Below, in pieces: positions 52,869 to 63,475 of a stretch of DNA of 64,000 nt. How positions within the stretch are numbered: position 1 is the first letter of the stretch; every line of letters begins with the position of its first letter. The stretch is taken from positions 3,038,001-3,102,000 of the forward strand of contig OZ023198.1 of the NCBI GenBank assembly GCA_963995505.1. Direction: 5' to 3'. The position numbers and the translations under genes were made by a program. The DNA is from Hypericum androsaemum. Taxonomy: Eukaryota > Streptophyta > Magnoliopsida > Malpighiales > Hypericaceae. Under the pieces are notes generated by a model. That model was not told where the DNA came from, did no database searches, and saw only the letters and a program-made list of their open reading frames with translations.

Positions 52869-54560
52869 ATGTTTCCCTCGGCTAGGGCTTCGAGTTCCAC
52901 CACCGTCGCTGCTGTTCCGATGTCTTCAACGGCCTCGTTGAGATCCTCAGATGGAGGTTTTCAGCCGCCGTCGCTTAATCCCTGCCCTTCGCTAGGGATG
53001 GATTCGCTTCAATCCAGCATCCTTCCTCTCCTTCACCAGTTCTACACCTCCCTTGCCCCATTAGTCGGTAACCCTTCACAGGCGCTGGCTCGTGGGTTGA
53101 CAGAGGGTGTGGGGCAGGCTGCGGAGGGTGCGAGGCCTACACCTTCGGGAGATATACAAGCGAGCAAAGATGGGGTTGCGGAGACTACTGTGACACCGAC
53201 TCCTAAGGCTCCAGCGGAGAACGCCATGAAGAAGATGTCCTACGCAGGCGCACTCCACCCGCGATCTGACCGGGTCCAAGAAGGTACGTATATTAAGCCA
53301 GTCTTCGATGGCGAGCATATGGTCGTTGAATTGGATGCAGATAGATCATCAGTTTGTGCAAATTTTGGGAAGCGCGCTTTGATTGGAAGGTTAGTGATGC
53401 CGAGAGGCACCAAACCTTGCTCAACATTTGACTTGAAAGCTGCTATCTCCAAAGTTTGGTCTGTGCAAGCGTGGAAGTTGCTTCCTCTTGGCCTATGGTA
53501 CTTTGGTTTTCAGTTTGAGAAGGAGCAAGATAAGGACGTGGTCTGGAGCTCTTCTGATTGGAGACTTCCTCAGGGATGTCTTTACTTGCAGCCATGGGTA
53601 CCCTATTTTAAGCCCACGAAGATTTCCTCGACTCTTACAAAGGTACGGATTACATTAGGGGGGTTGAGCATGGAGCATGTCGCTAATGATATCATACTTG
53701 GACTAGCTGCGGCCATTGGTAACCCCATTCGATCAGACTTGACTGCATTAAATAGGTTTAATGGCGCTTTGGTACGGGTTTTGGTGGAACTAGACATGTC
53801 CAAGCCTCGTCGGAAAGAAGTTGTATTGAAGCTTGAGGAGGGCACGGTCTTAGTTGATGTGGTGTACGAGAATTTGCCTCTTTTCTGCGAGCATTGCAAA
53901 ATCATTGGTCATGATTTAGACTCTTGCCGAAAACTGCACCCACGGGTTGAGGGTCCCAAGAGGTCCGTGGGGAAGCAGGTGTGGCAACAAAAGAATGAGT
54001 GCTCCCCTAGTTCACCAACCAGCATTGAAGTTGAGGAGTGCTCATCTCTTGCCCTCATTACTGTATTGGAAAATTTTGTGCAACAGGTAGTACGCGAAGA
54101 GGAGGATCAAGAGGATGGTGATTCGGTGGTACTTCAGGTCCCTGATGATGCGAGGGAAGAGGGTGAAACTCTACCTGGTGACAAAGAGGGTGAAACTCTA
54201 CCGGGTGATAAATGTTCTCCATTAAGTACAGGTCAGTTGATGGTGCTTGATGAAGTTCCTAAGCAGTCTCCAATGCCAAGTACAAATAACTTAGAGGGGG
54301 ATTGTGGTGTAATGATTGAGGAGGTTTCGCCCTCCCAAGATACAGGTCAGGTATCTTTAGGCCCGATTATAATAGAGCCGTTGACGCCAGCTTCACATGT
54401 GACTGACTCATCGGGTTCTAAGCCTAGGTCATCATCGGGCAAGAAAAAGGGGCGCAAGAATGGCCCTTCCTCGGCTGAGTTATTGGCATCACTGTCTCCT
54501 GAGGATTTGGCAATGGGGTTGTTGTTTTTTCTAACAACGATGATCTTCCGGACTCGTTGA
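52869..54560 (+). CDS. LINE ORF1 protein, 3'-truncated by deletion, 563 aa
   Basis: ATG 52869 opens MFPSARASSSTTVAAVPM; copy 1 has TTG at this codon, so copy 2 probably keeps the original start. DUF4283 and the CEHCKIIGHDLDSC knuckle are intact. The 211-bp deletion shifts the frame after SLSPEDLAM, so the protein ends in a hydrophobic novel tail (LLFFLTTMIFRTR). The original C-terminus survives out of frame at 54557-54745 (ending WLEYEVDF). Confidence 0.82.
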   Translation: MFPSARASSSTTVAAVPMSSTASLRSSDGGFQPPSLNPCPSLGMDSLQSSILPLLHQFYTSLAPLVGNPSQALARGLTEGVGQAAEGARPTPSGDIQASKDGVAETTVTPTPKAPAENAMKKMSYAGALHPRSDRVQEGTYIKPVFDGEHMVVELDADRSSVCANFGKRALIGRLVMPRGTKPCSTFDLKAAISKVWSVQAWKLLPLGLWYFGFQFEKEQDKDVVWSSSDWRLPQGCLYLQPWVPYFKPTKISSTLTKVRITLGGLSMEHVANDIILGLAAAIGNPIRSDLTALNRFNGALVRVLVELDMSKPRRKEVVLKLEEGTVLVDVVYENLPLFCEHCKIIGHDLDSCRKLHPRVEGPKRSVGKQVWQQKNECSPSSPTSIEVEECSSLALITVLENFVQQVVREEEDQEDGDSVVLQVPDDAREEGETLPGDKEGETLPGDKCSPLSTGQLMVLDEVPKQSPMPSTNNLEGDCGVMIEEVSPSQDTGQVSLGPIIIEPLTPASHVTDSSGSKPRSSSGKKKGRKNGPSSAELLASLSPEDLAMGLLFFLTTMIFRTR

Positions 54561-54977
54561 AGTTCATGGGTTCGATTACGAAGAAGATGAAGAACAATTG
54601 GGCGGACGAGGCGGATTCTCAGCCGGACATGGAAGAATCAACTTTACCACCTGCCAAGAACACTCGCTTTCAAGCGCGGAAGCAGGCTGGGACTACCTAT
54701 GCCAGTAAGGATCTACGTTGGCTGGAGTATGAGGTGGACTTTTGATGCGCCGCGTTTGATCCCTTTAGATCATTGTTTCCTTCATCGGCCTCGCTATCCC
54801 TCAAGTTTGTAGGGTCGAGTTCTTCTTTATGGCGATAGGCTTGCTGTTTTGCGGGTTTCTATTCGGCCTTTGTGTTTGGCTTCTCTCCTGTTTTCTTTTT
54901 CCCTTCCTGTAACTTTTTCGTTTCTTTGAGTAATAAAGTTTCTTTTCGCCTAAAAAAAAAATGTTTGACCCGTACGG

Positions 54978-55804
54978 GGGCAATTTCTGCGTCGATTCGG
55001 TTTAAACATGGAATTTTCTTTTCGGGCCAAAATGTGTAACCTGGCCTATTAGAGGGCCCATCCGGGAGCAATCTGATGATCACGTGGGAGCCACTACTGT
55101 GAAGCTGACTCAGAGATAGAAAGTCACATGCCGCGCCACTTCCCCCTGCTTTCTTTCCCAAGTATTATTCAATTCCCAATCCAAATCCAAATCCCAGTCA
55201 TCGGGTTCCGCATGTTCGGGGCATTATCGTACATTCCCCACTAGTACGTGGCGAAACCACTTTCTAACCTCATTATATCCCTACAAGAAAATACAGAATA
55301 GATCTTCTAAAGTGTGACATATTTTACTGGTGAGTTGAAATTTATTAGGTTATATTAGGTTCAATCAATAATAAATTGTAAATTTGAATACAAACTTCGA
55401 TAACTCTTCAAAAGTGAATACAAAACTTAAATGTAAAAAAAATATACATTAGAATTTAAATAATTAATACTTTCCACACATAAAATTATTAAAAGTGAAT
55501 CCCTCAATTTATGATTCTGCAATTAATACGTCGCCTTCGTATTTACAAAAAATGTATATACCTTCGTAAAGGTCAAATGATTTAGTCCAGCCCCAAAACG
55601 GGAAAAACACCCAACCCAAACACCGAAAGTGGCCTCTGACCAGTCTAAATCCCGCAGTACTGCCCATTGAATTTCCAGTTTTACCCCTCCTCTTTTTTAC
55701 TTTGCCTTGGTTCTCTTTCCCAATCCTCCCCTCCTTAAACCACACCCTCCCCGAGACCAATCAACCCAGAAACTGAGTTCCGAGTCCAACTCGCTCCTAA
55801 AACA
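54978..55804. other. Intergenic DNA and BAG7 promoter
   Basis: AT-rich except near both ends. No element was recognised. The last 120 bp are the likely BAG7 leader. Confidence 0.4.
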
Positions 55805-58522
55805 ATGAGTCGACTCAGCAGACTCGAAATCCTTGATCCGTTCACCCACTCCTCCTCCATTTTCCCTCCCTTTTTTCTTGAAGACGACGAGCTCGTGGAG
55901 GATCTCGCCTCCTTCGTCCCCTTCCTCCACCGACCCGACCCAGTCGGCCTCTTCGAGACCGTCACGGATCTGATCCGGGTTGAGAGTGCCCACCCCCACC
56001 CGGCCGCGTGCGGGTACAGGAAAGTGACCCACCACCGCATCCGCCGCCGGGTCGACCCGGAGCGGCTCCTCCTGGAGGGGCTGTTGGACCGGGTCAACGC
56101 GCTGGAGGAGCGGTTCGAGGAGAGGGAGAGGAAGTACACGTGGACGGCGGAGATCAAGGCGCCGGGGGAGGCGGAGAGGAAGTACAAGTGGAGCGCGGTG
56201 ACCGAGGGGAAGAAGGAAAGGAAGTACAAGTGGACGGCCGAGATCAAAGGGAGTGGGGACCACTCCAGGAAGTACAGCTTCGAGGTGTCCAACGCCGAGA
56301 AGAAGAAGAAGAAGGAGAATGAGAAAAAGAAGGAGAAGAAAGTGGGGCCCACCTCCGGGGCGCGGCTGGTGGAGATCGAGGGACCTTCTCTTGATCATGG
56401 GTCTATTGTTCTTAGACAGGTATGTTATTACTACTACAAGGGTTTTGTGTTTTTTCTGGTCGGTTAAAATTTAGGTGAATTGGAGTAAACGATTTTAAGC
56501 GGCTTTGGATTTTGTTCCCCTCCCAAAAGTAGTTTTTCTATTTCTGCAAGGGGTAAGAATTGACCTACGGAACTGTTGCGATCTACCCACCCATGCATTG
56601 CTACAAAGGTTTGTGTTTTCTATTTTTTGGTGGGACCCTCCTGTATCCGATTGACTAATTTAGGTTAGAATTGCGTATGACAACAAAGTTGACCAAGCTT
56701 TTTATATAATTTTAACGCAATTGTATTCACCGTGTTCGAATTCGGGACCTCTAGTTTAAGCTAGACAAACACTCGCTGGACTGATCTGCTGCTTGATAGG
56801 TACCTTTTTCTACTTTTGGGTTTAATTGCTGATGATTTTTTTATTTATTTGGGGTTATGGAATTTGGTTGGGGAAGGTAGTAGTCAATTGGTGGGATGTG
56901 ATTGGATGTTGCTGGGCAGGGCTGTCGTTCGGTCGTTTGAGGTGTGGGGTTTAGGAAATGGATGATATGAGAGTGACAGGAGGGAGTGGGGGCGTGATTT
57001 TGATTGATGAAAGGTTTAGTCATGGCAGATACTAAACGATCTTTGTATGATAGTTGCGTTTTCTGACCTTATGTAATAATTAAGTTGTTGACGTTCTTTG
57101 ATTCATGTTTCGGTCCGGATCGAGTTTGATGTGTGTTAACCATTTGTAGCTTTAGGGGGTAGAAGATGAAGAGGTTGATATAGCAAGTGCGAGCTGTGGT
57201 GTGTTTTCTTATGGAGTTCGTAGGCATTGCTAACGTGTAACTAGAGTGTGTGAAATATCAGCATTCGTGGTTGCTGAAGTCGAACATTCGATTCAAGGAT
57301 TTTTGTCATTGGCTAAATGAGTAGCTATAACCAACCTTACTTGCTGTCTTGCTCTGTCTAATTTCCTCATCCATCGGTGTGCAGTGCATTGCCATACGTT
57401 CCGTGTTTGATTAGAGATCAGTTACATTGAAGAGCAACAATCCGAAAGTCGAAAATTGAATTTCATGACTTGTCAAAAAAAGGAAACTGGAGCTACTTGA
57501 TCTGTCTGCAGACGTCTGCCCTCCATTTGTTTAAAGTTGTGTTTGCTCTTGCATCTTAACTCTATGTCTCAAGCATTTCGATTGCTTGAATGTCCTGTTG
57601 TCCTAAATATGTTGCTTCTCTTTGTCGCGTCTGAGGTAAGGCGTTTGCCAAAAGAGCTGGAGTTTTAAAAGCTGGCAAGGGCAAGTACAAGGAATTGTCT
57701 CCCCAAGATGCAGCACTGCTGATCCAGATGACTTTCAGAGCTTATCTAATCCGCAGGTCACAGGCTCTCCGTGCACTTAGAGAGCTTGCAATTGCCAAGG
57801 CCAAGTTGAAGGAGATCAGAGCTTCATTCAACAACTTCTCCTACCGTCGTCAGATAGCTCGTGATGCTGAAGAGCGCCAGAGGTTTTCTGAGAAAGTTAT
57901 CGTGCTTCTCTTGACTGTTGACGCCATTGAGGTAACTGTGTTCGCTTGAGTTCCAACTCTCGTATGCTTTCACCAGAAAGAAAATCAGTGGGAAAAATCC
58001 TCTTTGAAACAATTAACCAGCTCAGAAGATTGAGAACAGCTGAACTGCTCTTTTTTCTCATTTCCGGAATGGAACGAAACAACTTCCATGCACAACATTT
58101 AGCTCCAATTCGATATAGGTTGTTCGTTTGGTTTCATATGTTTACGATTTCGTTGCTTGCTCCTCCAACAATCAGGAAGTACATTCATTTCCAATTACAT
58201 AACACTTGCTTAAAGCAAACAATGGGTTTCCTGAACTCTGATAGAAGGTCATCAGCTGTCGGAAGCTGCGTGTCTGTTTGATGTACTGCATGTTGACATG
58301 TTGCAATATGTCCAGGGAGCAGAGGTGATGGTGCGAGCTGCAAAGCGATCGATGGTCGACGAGCTGGAGGCAATGCTGGATGTGATTGACCCTCAGCCTG
58401 CTGGGAAATCACTGTCTATGAGACGACGAACATTTGACATGCCAGATGGGGTCATTCGAAAGGAAATTGCAGAGAGCGTCGCGCAAGTTGTCCAAATGCT
58501 AAACAACGAAGAACATGTCTGA
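55805..58522 (+). CDS. BAG7: BAG family chaperone regulator 7, 3 exons, 370 aa
   Basis: Exons are 55805-56419, 57641-57931 and 58316-58522, all phase 0 with GT-AG borders; the first intron is 1.2 kb. Residues 109-158 hold four tandem RKY-x-W/F modules (RKYTWTAEI, RKYKWSAVT, RKYKWTAEI, RKYSFEV). A lysine-rich segment (about 165-180) may act as a nuclear signal. An IQ-type calmodulin motif (LIQMTFRAYLIRRSQ, about 232-246) precedes the BAG domain (about 245-330), which contains FSEKVIVLLLTVDAIEGAEV. The C-terminus has SLSMRRRTFDMPD. Plant BAG7 is an ER-resident partner of BiP that is processed and moves to the nucleus under heat stress. No signal peptide is evident. The gene looks intact. Confidence 0.92.
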
Positions 58523-60512
58523 AAATGCCGGGGACAACCGAAGATTTTGTAGTTTATCATCAGCCACGGACAATGTAGCAGCAGCTTCTGGTTTTCCGTC
58601 GAGACTCGTTGTTTTCTGCAGTTGTGCTTGTAGCGTTTCCTAATTGTATGTTTCGCGATCTTGTTCCATGTCGTGCTCAATGCTTTGAGTTTGTACCAAG
58701 TTAGTACTTGTGGCGTGAGGACCTAATAATCTATCCGTTTGTACCATGTTATTAGAGCGGATTGATCTCGTATCTCGTTGTTACTCACACGACTCTCGTG
58801 CCATGATACGTCGGCAAGTTCAAAACACGTTCAAAACTTTTGTCATTGCGAGTGTAGTAGACCTATGAACTACACATAACTTTTTTATATTTTCATTGCC
58901 TTCGTGATTAATTCTGTAAGCGAGCCCTTCTAGATGATTTATTGAGGGAACTTTCGGTATTATATTTATTCGGATTAATAGCGTCGTATTTTAGAACAAA
59001 ATCACGTGGTTGCTGATCCACGACACATGAAGGACGGATTTTATCATTGTTTTAAAATACGAATTTTGGTACGGGTCGAATTTTGTCCGTTTTTCGACCC
59101 AACTGGTCAGACTAAATAGTTAAAAAATAGGTTTTAAAATCTATATTTTAGAAAATATTAACCAATTTATAACATATAAAGTCCATTTTCCTTTGTTAAT
59201 TAAGAAAAATCGAGCATACGATACGACTTTTTGTTTAATTTTTTGCTGATTTGACTAAAATCTGGTCAAACCAGATGGTCTGATTCAAAAATCAGTACGA
59301 ACTACCCGATCCGACCAAATTTTGGGCGATCTGACCGGAGGCTATCTTTATCCTAAAAATGGACCGCTCTGATGTCTGATTCGTGATCCAACCAGTCAGA
59401 CCGCATTTTTTAAAACTATAAATTTTATAATTTGCAACTTCGAATTTCATGAATGGACTATTTCGGGAATGTTCGGTATTAAAATAATAATAAGACATGG
59501 ACAAAGACAATGACTAATAAAGCATCAGGGAGTACTAAAATAGTATCCACGCATGCACATGAAATGGGTCAAATATTTTTAATGTAATAATATTTAAATT
59601 TTATTAAAAATTTGTCATTGTTCAAAATTATAATTCGAATATGAATTAATCGACCTAATAATATGCAATATAAACCAAAAAATATGACTAGGTAAAATTA
59701 ACACGACCAATGACTTTTGAAATAATATTTGCAGTCGTATAGTAATTTATGGTGGTTCTTAATCACCAAGCAATTTCCTCAAATAAAATGTAGATTAAGT
59801 AAATTTCATAGCTTTAAAAAATACTGTCGAACTATCGAATCTAAGTGAAAAGTGTACGGAGTATGGGTGTAAACTCATCAATGTTATTAATCGCCCGAAA
59901 TCTGTTCGGACTGGGCAGTTCAAACAAAAATTTGACCTGAATTTTTTCGGTTCGTAATATTAGACCAAAAAATACGAGTTGGTCGGGTATTTCGCCCAAA
60001 GAAAAGAGACAAAAATTTTGAAATCGAGAAAACCCTAACATTTTTCACTCAACATCGTCCTCCTCCGACCTCAGGTAGCACATCTCTCTATCTCTCGATG
60101 GCTGGTAAGAGCTCGATCCAGACAAATCAACGCTCAAGGAAGAGCCCTCCCGAAGTCAACCGAGGAAGAGGGGAGGAGGAAGTGGAAATGTTGGAGGAGT
60201 AGGAAATAGAGTCCACCATTTTCCAAAATCTCGACCACCGTCTTCGCCGCTAGACTAATAATCACCACCGTCCCCCTCCTATAAAGAGCATCGTGTTTTT
60301 CTCCTGCCAAGAGCATCGTTCTCCTCCTATCACCGTCTTTGGCCTTCAAGGAGTAGCATCTCTCTTGGGTTTTCTTTCTATGTTTAATTATTTTTCTCTC
60401 CTATTAATTTGGTGGTGGGTTGGAAACATAGAATTGGAATTCAGAAATGTTCTCAACACTTAAAATTGAGTGTTATGGGACGGAGGGAGACAGCTTTTGA
60501 TGGACGCTAGAA
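58523..60512. other. BAG7 3' region and intergenic DNA
   Basis: BAG7 3' UTR, then AT-rich sequence. The 60000-60370 part is GC-richer but holds no frame with a recognised domain. Confidence 0.35.
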
Positions 60513-60523
60513 TCTTCTATGAA

Positions 60524-61612
60524 AATCTATTTGGTCAAAGCCAAAAGTTTCCCCCTCTCTCTAGAAAACTAGAGAGAAGCACTTCTCTCTCTAAGTGGGG
60601 GCTTTTCTAGGATTTTATACCCTCTTTTCTATCATGCCACCTCTTCCTCCCAGCTTCCATTCTTCCAGCCTCCACCCCTCAAACCTCCTTCCCACCTCAT
60701 CCATCCTCTCGTCATCGTCCACGGTCTACCGTCCTCTGTCCGGTGTCCTTTCCAGCGGGCTTCTCTGCTCACGACCTCCTCTGTCAGGTAGATGACCTTC
60801 AGTCCTCCGATCGTCGATCTCTGTCCTCCAATCCATTCCGGCAAGAAGCCACCAGATATGTCTTCCATGTCGTTGATCTCTATCCTCCAAGTCGATGGCT
60901 ACAAGCCTCCAGCTATAGCGCTCCTCATTCGCCGACCGCCGTCTTAACCGCTGATAGGTTGTCTGTGGGGGGCTGGCCGGTGGGGCCACCACTCTCCTTA
61001 CTGGTGTTCCCTGGGCGGGTTGGTCGCCGTCGACCTCTCCCTGGAAGACTTCGCTTATTTACTGCTTTATTTTTTTGTCTATTTTGTGTGTCTTCTTGCA
61101 GGTGCTCGTAGTGCATCATGTGATGTCTTTTATCTATGTATTGTTGTGTTTTTGTTTGTTGTGTTAACTTTCGAGCCACACTTGTTTAGTGGTAACTTCG
61201 GTTTTAAATTTATTTTTATATGTTTATGCTTTTGCTTGGTTCGATCTTTGCACTATCCGAGATATGTTCGAATCTCGAAACCTTGCCTGTTGGTGTAGAT
61301 GGATAGTTTTGTCTTGCTTGGATACGTCCGATCTTGGCATTCATTTGCGTGCATCTCGTATGCATTCAAATACCCACGAGGTTGTATTTATGACGCGACC
61401 TTGTGATTATTAGTCGTTGCTTGTCTCAGCTACTTTCGCCTTGGACATTCAGCTCTCGTAGCCTTTCGTTTGCCCTTCGCCTTCACCCATGCCTCTTTGT
61501 CTGCTTGGTTTCGTGTTCGTTTCAGTTTCCTCGTTCTATGTTTATGTATTTTTCTCTCCGTATTATAGTCCGTTTATTTAATATATGCTTCGCGCCGTCC
61601 TTCTTTAAAAAT
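60524..61612 (+). mobile_element. Possible non-coding retroposon
   Basis: An exact 11-bp direct repeat, TCTTCTATGAA, flanks the segment (60513-60523 and 61613-61623). The right copy is preceded by an A-rich end (TTTAAAAAT). The 3' part is pyrimidine-rich and LINE 3'-UTR-like, ending TTTAATATATGCTTCGCGCC. No domain-bearing ORF was found. An 11-bp match can occur by chance, so this is tentative. Confidence 0.3.
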
Positions 61613-61623
61613 TCTTCTATGAA

Positions 61624-62263
61624 GGAAGAAGGCAAAAGTTCTCTCTCCTCTTAGGTGTCAAGTGTTAAAGGAAAAAGTTTCACTCAAATCGGCGATTCGA
61701 CTGGTCGAACTGGTTGACATGGAGGTCGAACCAAATCTCGAATCTGTCTTCGGGTCATTTTTTAAAATTATGGTAAATTCTAAATGAGTTAAAGCTAAAA
61801 AATTTTGAGCCATTATAAAATTAGAGAATTATATAATATAATCGGACAGATACAGTTAACATAATTATAATGGGGTTACTAAATTCGAGTTCCAAGTCTG
61901 ACTCGTAAAACCAGACGAAAGCCTGACATCTAAAACTAAAAGGCAATTGAAAATCTCACTTCGTACGAAGAACTTCCCAAAAGCAGCATATAGAAGTCCA
62001 AGGAAAATATTTGTCATCGTCCTCTTTGCTTCCAGGTGTCGGAATCTTTGACCATAATTTCTATGTTGCCTTTTATTGATAAGTATTTTCTCTGTTGCCT
62101 TTTCACGGTAATCGATTTATTTTTTAAACTACTTTTGGAGGTCATATTAATTATTTAAGTTTAAGCGAAAAATAAATAATTAGATTTTTTTGGTGGAAAA
62201 TAAATAATTAGATTAATTTTCAATTGGTTGGAAATTAATAACGCGTTAAGCAAAAGTAAGAAC
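61624..62263. other. Intergenic AT-rich DNA
   Basis: No gene or element recognised. Confidence 0.4.
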
Positions 62264-62551
62264 AATATTTATTTGGCTACGATTTTTTTAGGGTCAAGCA
62301 AACTAATTACTTTCATTAAGAACAGATTCAGAGTACAAAATCTCAGCAATCTCCGGAGGGTACCTAGAGACCCAATCTAGATGCAGAGTTGCCAACCTAT
62401 AATTCTTAATATTTATTTGGCTACGATTTTTTTAGGGTCAAGCAAACTAATTACTTTCATTAAAAACAGATTCAGAGTACAAAATCTCAGCAATCTCCGG
62501 AGGGTACCTAGAGACCCAATCTAGATGCAGAGTTGCCAACCTATAATTCTT
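62264..62551. repeat. 144-bp tandem duplication in the LINE 3' end
   Basis: Units 62264-62407 and 62408-62551 are almost identical (one difference seen: ATTAAGAACAG versus ATTAAAAACAG). The unit spans the LINE 3' end (poly(A) seen as TTTTTTT) and neighbouring sequence, so the duplication came after the LINE insertion. Confidence 0.92.
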
Positions 62552-63270
62552 ACTCAGACAGTCAGTTAGATTGTTGTTTGAGTGAGAAATACAAGTAAAG
62601 GAACAACTAGGAAAAGCCCGGAAAAACTCTCCTAATGTTCAAGACTAATACATTTAAGTTCCAATCCACCAGAGGATGAGGATCATTAATAAAAGAAAAG
62701 GCAACACGACAATCAGTTTCTACAATAGTGGAGACATCAGCAAAAGACTCCGAGATCGTAGACAATGAAAGCTGAATCGCTAGCAGCTCTGCCTCGAGGG
62801 GAGAGAAAGCAAAAACCATGGAGGCCTAACTATCTACAATATGGCCTTCGTGATTCCTTACAACTGTGACAATTCCTGAGCTTGAGGCAGGCCCAATCCA
62901 AGAAGCGTCGCAGTTGACCTTCGTCTCTCCCACACCCGGAGTAGTCCACGAAGCTTGATAGTCCAAAACAGGTTCGAAAATCTGCACGGGCAACCTATCA
63001 ACGTGCAAAAATTTGAAACAGACATCAAAGGCGAGACTAGCATAGATAACCGGCAAGAGGATCCCCCAAGATTTTGCAACACTAGCAGTAAGGAAAAAGA
63101 TTTTTGTCGATCGGGAAGAGACAAGCTTACCAACAAGAACAAGCTCCATGTCCCAATCATCCTGGTCTACCTCAGGCACCAGGAAGACTCCAGACCATGT
63201 TTCAGGAGGTCTGTTTCTCTAAGCATCTCAGCAAGCAAAGTACTTTGATCTACATTTGAGTCCATGGCTG
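62284..63270 (-). mobile_element. LINE remnant: ORF1 N-terminus joined to RNase H
   Basis: On the minus strand, MDSNVDQSTLLAEMLRETDL starts near 63265, followed (after a frameshift) by DWDMELVLVGKLVSSRSTK, typical of the DUF4283 start of LINE ORF1. Shortly after AKSWGIL, sequence passes directly to the end of ORF2: an RNase H domain with KVNCDASW, SGIVTVVRNHEGHI, then LEAELLAIQLSLS, VETDCRVAF and NNLTDCLSK. The four acidic catalytic positions are visible. A single TAG (62826) interrupts RNase H. Endonuclease and reverse transcriptase are absent. Confidence 0.78.
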
Positions 63271-63475
63271 GTTAAAGCCCTGTCAACAAACCAAGAGAGG
63301 GTAGGTGAAAAAGTGAAGATGAAGTAAAGGCCACTAATTGGCGGGTGGGAAGAGGTAGGTGAAGGTCAAGTAAAAGTTAGAAGTGAAAAGTAGGGACTGT
63401 AGGAGGCTAAGGATTAGGTAGGATTAAGGGAAATGAAGGGAAGAGAGAGGAGGGCAAGGAAGGGGAGAGCTCTAA

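Larger units (their letters stand above)
52511..54960 (+). mobile_element. ORF1-only LINE ('half-LINE'), copy 2
   Basis: Flanked by a perfect 17-bp duplication ATGTTTGACCCGTACGG (52494-52510 and 54961-54977), with a terminal poly(A). The body is nearly identical to copy 1 from the C-rich leader through the 3' UTR. It lacks 211 bp relative to copy 1 (between GGCAAT repeats, copy 1 positions 44851 and 45062) and 15 bp near 54236. The first bases after the duplication are unrelated to those of copy 1. No ORF2. Confidence 0.92.
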
